A stretch of DNA of 64,000 nucleotides from Ceraceosorus guamensis (taxonomy: Eukaryota; Basidiomycota; Exobasidiomycetes; Ceraceosorales; Ceraceosoraceae), in the NCBI RefSeq assembly GCF_003144195.1, contig NW_020290050.1:1-64000 (forward strand), in the 5' to 3' direction. Shown here piece by piece: positions 1 through 10,078 of the stretch. Each line of letters opens with the position of its first letter. Positions within the stretch are counted from its first letter, which is position 1. Position numbers and translations under genes: made by a program. The notes below the pieces were generated by a model, which saw only the letters and a list, made by a program, of their open reading frames with translations, was not told the origin of the DNA and did no database searches.

Positions 1-1216
1 GCTATCGCAAATCCAAAACTTTTCTGCCACAAGACACTCCTCAATGTGCTCTACAAACTGGCTATGAAACATCTCCGACCCTAAAACAGGACACCCTTGT
101 AACCCTAACCCTACTCTGTCACACACTCTCATTAAGATGCACTGATACCACATGACCTGTGCAATGCCTGCCATCTATGCTCCCACAATAGCTTACTCTA
201 GCATCCTGCCTGTTATGCTCGCTGTTTAGCATCCTTTGCTGCATGAAGCACTCTCAATTTGTGCACCAATTGCTTCCAAGCCAAGCAAGCACTCTCTTGC
301 TTCCTGCTTGGTGTACACCTCGTAGCTCTCTCACGTTGCAATTGCTTGCCTGTCATGCTTCCTCGTTAACATTTTGCCAATTATTTATTGCTTGCTTCCG
401 ACCTCTGGTTGTTTACCTGTCAAGCTCTCTCAGCTCTAGACTCCTTCCGCATGTGGATCCTTGGTCTTTGGGCATTGCCTCCTTGACATGCAGTCTGGAG
501 ATTCCCAAAGGGATGGCTTGACTACAAGGATCACACGGGGTTGTTGGCCACGCTGAAGGAATACAGCAATGCAAGCGTGTGCACAGCCGTACGCCATCCT
601 GCCTGGATTGTACAAGACTCTTGGCTGCACTCCAGCTTCATCATTGACTCGAGTATCGGTCTCACACTCTCGCTTGCTGAATGTCGATCGTTCATGTTGG
701 TGCACTAGGGCTATGAGCGGTGCGCGTATGCCCACTACCACCCGCGCCCCCTTCAAACCGCCAATCGGAGCCTAGCGTGCTGCAGGTCTGCTGAGCAATG
801 CTTAAGACCTGACGCCTCTCAAAATCGTGATCAGTCTTTAAATTTGGCTGCACGCTGCACCCTGCTGTGGGGGGTTGCGAAGCGCAAAGCCAGCGTCTAG
901 ACGCTCGCATCGCACTCTCACACTCGTACCACATTGCGGCTGAGGCACGAGTGCAGAGCTCAGGGTGCCCAATTATCGGCGCACTGGCTCAGCGCCTCAT
1001 CCTCGCATCAGCCGCAGCGAGGGCAGGCACACAAATATTGACGAAGCTCAATCGTGCCCTATCACGACATTCTGTGCGGATCATCATGCGCCCTTTCTCG
1101 TCTCGGAACTTCGCTTCAAATCACTCAAAGTTCCCAAAAGAATTCTACAGGCATGTCAATTCCGAGCTTCGCGTCACGGATGGCGACGGATCGGGCATTT
1201 GCTTGGCAAGCATCCG
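1..1216. other. Intergenic left edge, no supported gene
   Basis: Only short overlapping frames without family features are present. It contains the 3' flank of the monooxygenase gene. A two-unit CCCTAA stretch near position 100 is too short to be a telomere. I see no RNA gene or repeat array here. Confidence 0.6.
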
Positions 1217-3770
1217 CTAGGCTGTCGCTGCTGCTGCCGTCGGCCGAGCGGCGGGCTTGATGTCGTACATGCTAGCCAGCTTGCCATCGAGGTAGGGCGC
1301 AGGCGAAGGGCCCATAACGCCCAAAGCTGGTTCGTTTGCGCCTCGCCCATCGGCAAGGATCGCTTTCAGGCTTCCCTCGGCTTCGGCATCTGAGACTTTG
1401 AGAGGTGCGAGGCCCTTTTGCCAATCATAATCTCCCCATCGAGGGTTGCTAATAGTGTCTGCAAAGTGAAGGAACGTGCCTGCAGCCGAGCGAGGACGTG
1501 GGAGTAATCAGAATACTTGCCAAGGCTCGGTCTCCGCAGACGGATCAGACAGGCTCACCAGGCCAATTTGTGGTGATCCTGCCTTCAGAATTCTTATACC
1601 AAGCTACGCGCATTGCAGCATAACCAAATCTCATCAGCCGATGCACTCTTTGATAGAGCCGACACGCGAAGATGATTACCGACACTCACAGTTGCAGCCC
1701 TGGGTCCAGACCTGGGTCTTCATGAAGTTGTCACTGTAGTCACAAAATTCGTCGATCACTGAGCTCTTCGGGGCGAGCGATGCTCCAGTGGGAAGGCCTT
1801 GCAATTTTACGACTGCCTTTGCAATATAATCGCTCAGAAGGGAGAAGCTGGAGATGACTAAGGACATTTCGCACGCAGATCCGATCGTCAGCCAGAGCCG
1901 CGGCGGAGTTTCTTTTGTACTCACGGCTTCCATTTGCTGACGGGTGTTGAGGACCTGCAATCGTAAAGTAATTGGGCATGCCTGGAGTGGCCAACGAGAG
2001 ATAGCCTCTCGGGTTCTGAGACCATTCGCCACGAAGAGATGATCCGCTGCGACCGACAAGTTCGAAGGGTGGCACGTGGTCGACCTTGTATCCAGTCTGT
2101 AAGACCCTTTCGGTTCATCAGCGAAGAGGAACATTTGGACTACTTTGAGCAGACACTTACCGCCAGAATGACCAAGTCGACGGCACGTTCTTTATCGTCT
2201 CCAGCAGCGACAATTCCTGTGTTGGTAAGGTGATCGACAGCGCCTTGAATGACGTCCACATTCGATCCAGTGATCGTCTCGAAGAAGCCCGGGCCAGGAG
2301 TCGGTCGTCGGCAACCAAAGCTGAACTCTGGGATGAAGGACGACTCGAGCTCGGGCTTAGCTGCCAGCTTGGCACGCGCGAGACCTGTCAAAGCATCTGC
2401 GAGACGAGGGAAAACAAAAGCTTGAGCAGGCTTTGAGGCTGACGCGGCATAGCGCTGGGTCCTTCTCTGGCTGACCTCGAACAAAAAGAGACATGGGGCT
2501 GTCACGCGTGTAGAGATCCCTTGCGCTTCCATGGAAGCCTTCCTCGAGCCACTTTCGATGCTGTTCAACATCGCCCTTGGTGTGCCGGAGGGCGTTGCGT
2601 TGCTCTTCCGAGTAGGCAGGATTGATGATGTCGACATCGTTTGTGAATAGCGTGCCGAAATTTTCCGCTTCCTGTTTAAAGTTTGCGTCTCGCTCGGCGA
2701 AATTGAACGGCGTGCCGATCCAGGCTTGAGAGCGAACATAGAGATCAGTGTGGCCGACGCCCAGGCGTTGCAGGGCAGGTATAATCTGAATCGCCGAGGC
2801 CCCCGCACTATACAGAAGCAATCGAGCAGCGAGCCAACGATCAGCACGCATAGCAGCGAGATGGCAGCTTGAATATTTGTGCGCACCCTATCACCGCAAC
2901 GCGTTTGTTGGCCACCAAAATATCGTCATTCCATTGAGAAGTGTGCACGATTTGCCCTTTGAAGCTTTCAGCGCCAGGCAGAGATGGGACTGCAGAGGTC
3001 GGCGCGAAGGGTCCACGTGAGCCATCGCTTATACTTGCAATGCAAATGTCTGTGCGCGCACCATTTGATTTGGAAAGTATGCCTCCAGCGTTCACAAGTC
3101 TGCGGAGGGTGTTCAAGTCAGCGCGCATGATCAGCTCCAAATCCCGTCCCTTGCAGGATGCGAACGCACACGTGAGCCTTTGCGTGCCACGCTTCCTCGC
3201 CCTGAGCAGACGCTCTTGTACCAGAAATGTCCCAAAGCCCCTCTTGCTCTTGCCAGACCGCACTCTGGACCCTGTGCTTGAATTGGATATAAGGCAAGAA
3301 GCCGCTTTGTTCTGCCACGCGCTCGAGGTAAGCCAGAATCTCTGGACGAGTGCTGTAGAAGCGAGCCCAGTCGGGATTGAGAGCCCATGGCAAAGCGTAC
3401 ACTGCGATGGTGAGGGTACAGCACAGCACAGAGTCAGCTGGCCAATGTCTGCCCGCGCCCCACAGGTGCGCTCACAATGAGAGGGAAAGTCGCTGCCTGC
3501 GCCTGGATAAGAGGTCTACACGCGGGCAAAGCACGCACGCGGTCAGAGGCAGACAGGCGGACGGGCGGGCAGGCTAGCAGACGATCTCCTATGCGCTCGC
3601 TCTCTCTCTCGATCGCTCACTTTGCGCCAAACGCCTCCCACACCTTCGTCCGCCTCGTAGATGGTCAGCTGGGCCCCAGGCGCGCTGTCCAGGATAGACC
3701 TCGCAAGCGCAAGACCGGCATAGCCAGCGCCGACGCAAGCCACTTTGATGTTGCTCGAAGGAGAGGACAT
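1217..3770 (-). CDS. Baeyer-Villiger-type flavin-containing monooxygenase
   Basis: Ten exons give 616 residues: 3770-3621, 3515-3476, 3401-3170, 3099-2887, 2807-2476, 2396-2161, 2096-1925, 1857-1690, 1603-1559 and 1479-1217. All phases agree and all junctions are GT-AG. The N-terminus has an FAD-binding GAGYAG (about residue 14). A Baeyer-Villiger-like fingerprint FKGQIVHTSQWN spans about 186-197, followed by a second dinucleotide-binding GAGASA (about 211). GCRRPTPG and the C-terminal segment NSWYKN are typical of this family. The enzyme should use FAD and NADPH to insert oxygen next to a ketone or to hydroxylate a substrate. The last fingerprint residue is N rather than the usual P or D. 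It diverges from the lipocalin-like gene and lies 6 kb from the polyketide synthase, so a tailoring role is inferred. Substrate unknown. Confidence 0.88.
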
Positions 3771-5444
3771 GTTGCGAATTTTGAAAGCGGGTCGCTGTGC
3801 TGTGCTATGCTGGATGAGGAGATGAAGAAGAAGAGCAAGGCGTAGGCGTCAGGGAGGCCTGCACGTCGATTACAATCGAGATTCCATACGATCGAGATGC
3901 AAGAATCACGAATATACGTGAGCTGCTTGAGAGCTCGGCTGCAAGGCTGTGCACGTATGCCATGCCACCCTAACCTCACAACAACTCTTGTGCGCGTGCG
4001 CTGCACTGCACTGCACGGGCGACCGTAAGTAGTCACGAGTATAGCGCCGCGCCGCTTGTATCTCAACACAAGGTGCATGCAGGAGCATGCATGCATGCAT
4101 GCATGCATGCATGAGCTGACATGAACCGCGGCTGCAGAGTCTGAGTGGCCCACGGGACACCTCGCTACAGCGAACGCCAAGATTGACCATTGATGACCCA
4201 TCGACGACCATTTGACCGAGATAGCTTCATGCACATTCACATTCACCTCACTTTCAAGATCGGGGCTGCGAACGCGCGGGTGATTGGCTTCTCCCCTTTG
4301 GAATCAGGTGGACGTCTTGTGCAAAAGTATCGATCGAGTGGGCGGATGAAGTCAGAGTCAAGAGTGTGAGAGCAAGAGCAAAGTTTAAGACAATCGCACG
4401 CGAAGTGAGTCGCATATATCCCAGCACGCTCGTGAACCGAAGCGCACATGTGAATCACGAATCTTGTCCACAACGTTGTGCATATATGCCACTCTGACTC
4501 ACTCACTCGTGTTCAATGAGTGCAATGCAATCTGAATCGTGGAATCGTGAACTCAGGTCGCACGCCCGCCTCATTCGTGATTCGCGCGCGCTAGGATAAG
4601 CCGGCTGAGACCCCCCGCGGTATGCTGCATCACCATGCAGCAACCTTCTGCACGTTCGTTCGGCGGCGCGCTATCATGCAGACGCGGACCAAATGAGACA
4701 GGCATGCATGCATGCAGCAGGCACGCCATGCATCGTGCGGTTGAAGGGCGCTAGCGGTGCAAGAGAGTTCTGCAGCATCGCGACTCTTGACTGCTCGCTC
4801 GGCTGCGCGTGGGCTGTGAGACGACGAGTCGCACCATCGCTCTCCGCCCTCGTCGCGGTCAGGTCGCTCATCCGTCGAGTATCAAAGTGAGTCGTGAGTG
4901 CAGCATGGAATCGCTTGCAGACATGCGCATACCGCGTGTACAAACCGTGAATTGCATGAAAGCAATCGTGAATGGTGCGAGGACCAGAGATATGGCCTGC
5001 TAGCTGCTGTTTGGTACTCAGGACTACTACTGAACCCAAGACATTCACAGCCCTCATGCGCCCACGACTGCAACGCAACGCAACGCGCCTCAAAGTTCAG
5101 CAGCGCTGACTTGGCGCGGCAGCTGCGTTGCCTTTTGGAGAGAAGCGCGGAGATCGCATTGGTCGGATGAGGCGCATCCCGCGGCCAACAACGTGCACGT
5201 ATTCGTGATTGCGATTGCAAAGCAGGCGCAAAGTCGCTCTTTTTGCGAGCTACGCTCTGCGCCGACATCAGCCATTGTGATTGATGAACCGCGCTTCGCT
5301 TCCTTCAGACCACAGTCACGAGTCCGCCACGCGATCTGTCCGCTCGACTGCGTCGTGGTTGCAGAATCTCTCCACTCCCGACTCCTCTTCTGCCGGCCAA
5401 GTCCAGCCGCCTTTGGGTCTCACAGTCAAAGAAGCCCTCTGACA
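3771..5444. promoter_or_regulatory. Shared upstream region, monooxygenase / lipocalin-like gene
   Basis: This 1.67 kb gap separates two divergent starts. It holds many copies of a TCACGA-core motif in both orientations, for example near 3905, 4451, 4530, 4576, 4965 and 5203. It also holds an (ATGC)n repeat. No open frame here looks like a gene. Regulatory function is inferred from position only. Confidence 0.45.
4078..4112. repeat. (ATGC)n microsatellite
   Basis: About eight ATGC units in a row. The unit is self-complementary, so the tract could form a hairpin. It lies in the upstream region of the monooxygenase gene. Confidence 0.85.
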
Positions 5445-6035
5445 ATGGCTGCCGCCACAAAGGATCGGCCCCAAGCGGTCACGTTTTCCGACGTAGCCTC
5501 CCTCGAGCGGCACCTCGACGGTTGCTGGGACCTGCAATGGGCTCGCTTCGACGATCCGAACATGCACGTGCCAGGTGGTCTGAACGACTTCTACGGCTCT
5601 GGAAACCTCATCTACCATTCGGGTGCTCGACAAATGTCAGCCATCATGCTCGAAGGGCCAGAGGGTGGCAGAAGACATCTCGAGGATGCTTCAGAAAAGA
5701 CGCCGTACCCTCCCGCCAGCTTTTTGCATGATACGCACACCGAAGCCTGGGCCGACGTCGCGCGGTCTTCGTTGGCGTACACTGCCAGATACAGCATCGA
5801 CATGGGCTCGAGCAGCTTGGCCACGGCGATCAGAGAGGTCACGATCCATCATCACATCACTCAAAGCACGCAACCTGCATGGCACGGGCGTCTGGTGAGC
5901 CGCCGAGCGACCTTTGAAACTTCGCAAGCCACGCCTTGCTGCATTGCTGGCGACTTCATGCGGCTCGTGCCCACTGGCGGCCCGCCGTGCACGTTGTACT
6001 TCAAGCGGGCTCAGCTTTCGCATGGAAGCGGGTAG
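5445..6035 (+). CDS. Lipocalin-like domain protein
   Basis: One exon of 196 residues starting at the ATG MAAATKDRPQ. A WDLQW segment near residue 24, a glycine-rich YGSGNLIYHSGARQMSAI and a later THHHIT-like strand (written TIHHHITQS here) resemble small lipocalin-like (Lipocalin_5 type) beta-barrel proteins of fungi and bacteria, in which a G.L.Y...G.MSA pattern is typical. No signal peptide or membrane segment is seen, so it is probably cytosolic. Proteins of this fold often bind hydrophobic ligands, and related ones occur in metabolite clusters. It sits between the monooxygenase and the membrane protein, and its stop lies 191 bp from the stop of the convergent membrane-protein gene. The assignment rests on motif resemblance only; an intron near 5895 (GTGAGC) cannot be excluded. 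Confidence 0.55.
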   Translation: MAAATKDRPQAVTFSDVASLERHLDGCWDLQWARFDDPNMHVPGGLNDFYGSGNLIYHSGARQMSAIMLEGPEGGRRHLEDASEKTPYPPASFLHDTHTEAWADVARSSLAYTARYSIDMGSSSLATAIREVTIHHHITQSTQPAWHGRLVSRRATFETSQATPCCIAGDFMRLVPTGGPPCTLYFKRAQLSHGSG

Positions 6036-6226
6036 AGATGACAGCATTCAGATGGCGCGATGAAAAGGGAGTTGCACGAACACACAGAAATCTGGCCATG
6101 TGCCAAAAGTCGTGCTATTCCTTGTGAAAGAGTGAGAGTGATGTGCAAGTATTAAGCGCGACATGGATCAAATCGAAGGAATTGCAAGCTGCAGACGGGG
6201 TAGAGGCGAGGAGCTAAAGCTATGAA

Positions 6227-7716
6227 TCACGAAACCTTGTAGATCGTCTCGACCGTGTAGCTAATATCGTCGGATCGCTGACGGGACCAGCCATGGGCGT
6301 GCGCAATGGGCGGCATGGCCACCTCACGGAAACTTGATTCGCGCGGCGGCGAGACCGAGCTGGGCTGGTGGTTGGGGCTGCCGTTTTGATTTTGACGTGA
6401 CCACTGCTTTGCGTCCACAGGGCTAGCATCGAAGGAGTAACTGGAGCCGGCAGTGTCGCCTCCCTTTCCAGTGACTTGAGGCGTGCCAATGGAATGGACA
6501 CCGACAAACCGCGGCTGCGAGTCCGGCGCGGTAGAGTTGGTAGTGGTCTTGATCGGAGCGGCGTTTGAGCCTGGATAAGAGCTCATCGGAAGTGCGTGTC
6601 CTGGTCCGGCATTATGCGAAGATCCCTGGATCTTGTCCACCAACTTGAGATTCGAGATGACCCTCGGGCCAATGACGGACGTCAGCCAGAGTTGAACCAT
6701 GACGAGGCCGGCAACGATGTTGTCGTTGAGGTGCGTGATATACCAGACGAGCAGAACGATCTCGACGGTGACTGTGATGAAAAAGTACCAGAGCGCGTCG
6801 GTGTAGAATTGTCGCGTCACTTCGGACATCTGCCGAAAGGAGAGCATCCATCTGCCGCCCGACTTTGCCGATTTGTAGGCTCCGCCGAAAGCCTTGTCGA
6901 TCGTCAAGAGGAAGACAATGACATCAAAGGAAAGACTCCAGATAAACATCGCTTTTGTCCAGCCATGAGGTCCTCGGACATCGTAGCAAATGGGAGAGTA
7001 GCGATTGGCGTCCGTGATTGGCAGCCTGTCCCCCCAGCATGGCAGCGCTCGTCAAATTTGGCCTGCAAGGCGCATGGAGTGAGCAGCGTACTCACTGGCT
7101 GACGCGCCATGTGGCTGCCCACGCCACCCAGAAGCCGGTGATGCCGGCAACGTTGAGCCATAAGAAGGCGGTCAACAGTCTTCCGGCTCCGCGAAGGGCG
7201 CTAGTGCGTAGCTGATTCACCATGCAGTCATCCTCATCAGCCTGGCCTCGCGATCACGCCTCACGGCTGAGGTCAACTCACTGCAAAGATGGAGGCGCAA
7301 ATGCCTGTTTGGATCGCAAGTCCTACGCAGAAGGCATAGTACGAACGCGAACAGCTAATCGGTTGCCCCAAAAAGTCCAGCGAGATGGCTACCAGGATTG
7401 GCGCAACGATTCGGCTCGCTAGCAGACTGCGAGGCGGCCATGAAAAAAAAAAAAAACAATGCGAACGTAAGCGGCGCGAATACCGTTTCTTTCCAGCGGA
7501 AAATCCCCATACCCACAGCGAAGTTGCCAAGGATAGCCTCTGACGTCGCTGAAAAGCGGTCCGGAGCTCGGGCCAAAAAATGTGCTTCGTTTCGCGAGGC
7601 AAGCAGCTGACCACGTCCCACAGTACCATGCCGTAGAAGAAGAAGCATAGTTGACTATACACTGCAATCTTGTACTGCAGCTTTTGCGCATCGAGATCGG
7701 TCGGGGAGGCGTTCAT
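6227..7716 (-). CDS. Multi-pass membrane protein of unknown function
   Basis: The 3' exons are clear: 7211-7096 and 7025-6227, preceded by an exon ending at 7282 (donor GTGAGT). The start ATG at 7716 opens MNASPTDLDAQKL, followed by a hydrophobic CFFFYGMVLWDVV. The middle of the first 430 bp is unresolved: a probable 40-nt intron (7466-7427) carries a T14 tract, and another junction upstream is uncertain. At least five hydrophobic spans are visible, including IWSLSFDVIVFLLTI, FFITVTVEIVLLVWYI and IVAGLVMVQLWLTSVIG. The hydrophilic Ser/Pro-rich tail of about 130 residues probably faces the cytosol. The layout matches a widespread but uncharacterised basidiomycete integral-membrane family. Its neighbours suggest export or sensing linked to the polyketide locus, but that is inference. 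Confidence 0.7.
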
Positions 7717-9604
7717 GGCTGCTGTAGCACGCGAAGGCTAGGGTACGAAGGAATGAGGCAGAGGTGTATGTATGGTGCTCGCGCTGGTTATTACGAGAAA
7801 GAGAGTGGATGGATGATCAGACGATGGATGCCCTGCACAAGTGGAAGGTATCAAGCTGCTGCGATGCGATGCGGTGCGCGGATGGCAATCGAGTTTTTGC
7901 GATGTGCGTTGACAACCGTCAGGAGCTAAAGGGTCAGTTCTCAAGGCGTTCACATTCCGTTTCTGTCGACGTTTGTGGAATCAATCATTCACATTCACGC
8001 GTGCGCCAAACGCTGTGCGCGAGCGAAACCTGCGCCCACAAGTCTTCGGGCCAAAAGTGCCGACTTTAGCGCAGCGCGCCGTCGGCCACCGTGCCTTCTG
8101 GGCTGGCAGCGAGGCTGCGGAAGTGCCAGAATGATAACAATGGAGAGGATAATCACAATCACAATGCAACTCAGACTTGATATGCGTTCATTCGAGTCGT
8201 CGACCCGCTTGGGGCGACGCTCAAAGTCGGAGCGCTGCTTGCGGAAGCGGGCTGACCAACAGAGCTCAAACTGCAGCAACACTCGAGCACACCTCGCCCG
8301 CCATGCAACGCCATCCTGCATCAAACAAGAGGAGCGGAGTTTTGACAGCAAAGGCCTGGCGCGCGGTCATTGTCGGAGCGCCGACACCCCCGACGTGTGA
8401 AGCAGCACACAGCAGCGCTTGCATGGGTGCTGACCATGCAAGCGGCCACGCGCGCAGGCCCCAATGGAATCACGAATGGCGGGCGCTGCTGGATGCAAAC
8501 TCGGCAGTCGCCAAGTCTCGAATGCTGCAGGCACGTTAATTGAAACATTCAAAGTTGACCTCTGCATGCATCAAGTCTAATGCGCCCTCCTCACGCACGC
8601 ACTAGACTCGCAGCAGACGCATGAAAGCTGCCTTCGGAGTCCTTATGGAGTTACGAAATACGCGAGCGCCAATCGTGTGAATCGTGCATGATGCAGCAGG
8701 ACTCAAGACTGGAAGCGCGCGTCTATTCCTTCGTTCGAGACTGGAAAGGCTCAATCGATCAAGGGTGTGCAGCTAGCTAGCTCAGCGTTGCAGTCGTCCT
8801 TCTCCTCGGCTGCTGAGCTCTGTAAGCAAGGCGAGCCCCTCGATGGGTCACCGAGAAGAGCAGCAAATGATTTTACCGCGCGCAGCGTCAATCACGATCG
8901 GGTTTCGCGGGAGGAAATCAAGAATCAAACATTCTGAATCTGATGAGTGCACGAGTGCACAAGTCTGATTGCATTCACGATCCGATCCGCTGTTCATTGC
9001 ACGCGAAACTAGACACTGACATCACACTCTTTGACTGACAATCACATCATCTGGAACAAAATCGGATGCTGTCTTCTTGCTGTCGTCTTTTCATCCATGT
9101 TTCATGCATGCATGCAAGGTGAGCACACAGCATGTCTCTGCGGAGACGCCGAGCGATCTAGCGCATTCAGGCGCACCGCCGATTCACGCTTTTGATGAAC
9201 TGTCGAGGTGCTTGAAGACGCGGATACACTCGCGACGCGACTATCTCGACTCGTGCATGCTGCATGACTGCAACATTCAAACTGCGCTAAGCTAAGCGAG
9301 AAGCGCCAACGCGCGAGCAGCAGCAAGCTTTAGCTGATCGGACTTCCGCGTCGATAAAGTGCACACTCCTGCTGCCAATCAAGTGACTCGCGACTCGCCT
9401 GCCGCACACAATTCACGATCAGTGAGTCACGGGTGTGAAACACCTCTCCGCATCATTCGTGGTTCGTGATCCTCTTCGACATTCACGATCCTCGTGTCCT
9501 ATCATCCAGCGCTCGGGCCATGCCATTCGACGACGAAGATGCAGACGGTCTGGAGCAGCGGCCCTGCATGCATGGCCTCCTCGGAAGCGGTGAGGAAGCA
9601 CAGA

Positions 9605-9621
9605 GGGGGGGGGGGGGGGGG
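9605..9621. repeat. G homopolymer (about 17)
   Basis: An uninterrupted run of G between the membrane-protein and polyketide-synthase genes. Its exact length is prone to sequencing error. Confidence 0.8.
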
Positions 9622-9847
9622 CATGAAAGGATGAGCGATGAGGGTCACGCACCCACACCTTTCAACAAGTTTGTGATCTCCGCATGTTCCGCAAATCACA
9701 ATGCTCGCACGTGCAATCTTGCGTCTCGATCGAGTGTGACTCAACTCGTGACTCGTGACTGCAACTCTTGACTGTGAATGTGGACTACACCACGTCGGCT
9801 AGATCAGTCGGTGTCGGCGCCTTGCGCGATTCGGCGAATGTCAAGAT

Positions 9848-9879
9848 CGCGACTGCGACTGCGACTGCGACTGCGACTC
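9848..9879. repeat. (GCGACT)n microsatellite
   Basis: About five hexamer units roughly 200 bp upstream of the polyketide-synthase start, merging into CTGACTC. A role in expression is possible but not shown. Confidence 0.75.
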
Positions 9880-10078
9880 TGACTCTTTTGATTGCAGTTC
9901 GAGAGGGGCGAGTGCGGAGCTACAAACCACGATCAGAGCTGCGTAAAAAGCTCGCAAATGACCTCAAATAGCAAGCAGCTCAAAGGCCGGCCGCATTCTC
10001 GCGAACCCCAAGGCCTCCGGTGGCGCTCCTTTGGCCCAAGATCTGTTTCAGCCCCTCTTTCATGACTCGTCAGCACCG

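Larger units (their letters stand above)
7717..10078. promoter_or_regulatory. Shared upstream region, membrane protein / polyketide synthase
   Basis: A 2.36 kb divergent gap without a credible gene. TCACGA-core motifs recur near 8467, 8671, 8891, 8970, 9410, 9454 and 9480. A cluster of TGACTC/GTGACTCG units lies at 9735-9775, with a G17 tract near 9605 and a (GCGACT)n repeat near 9848. Which of these control transcription cannot be told from sequence. Confidence 0.45.

Noticed and set aside
100-120. CCCTAA units like fungal telomere repeat
   Set aside because: Only two units; a telomere would need a long array at a contig end.
2140-2886. Single 248-codon exon for the monooxygenase middle part
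   Set aside because: It reads through an intron in the wrong frame; the spliced model keeps family motifs.
10031-10078. Earlier in-frame start of the polyketide synthase
   Set aside because: The frame is open but begins with TTG; the first ATG is at 10079 and directly precedes the KS domain.
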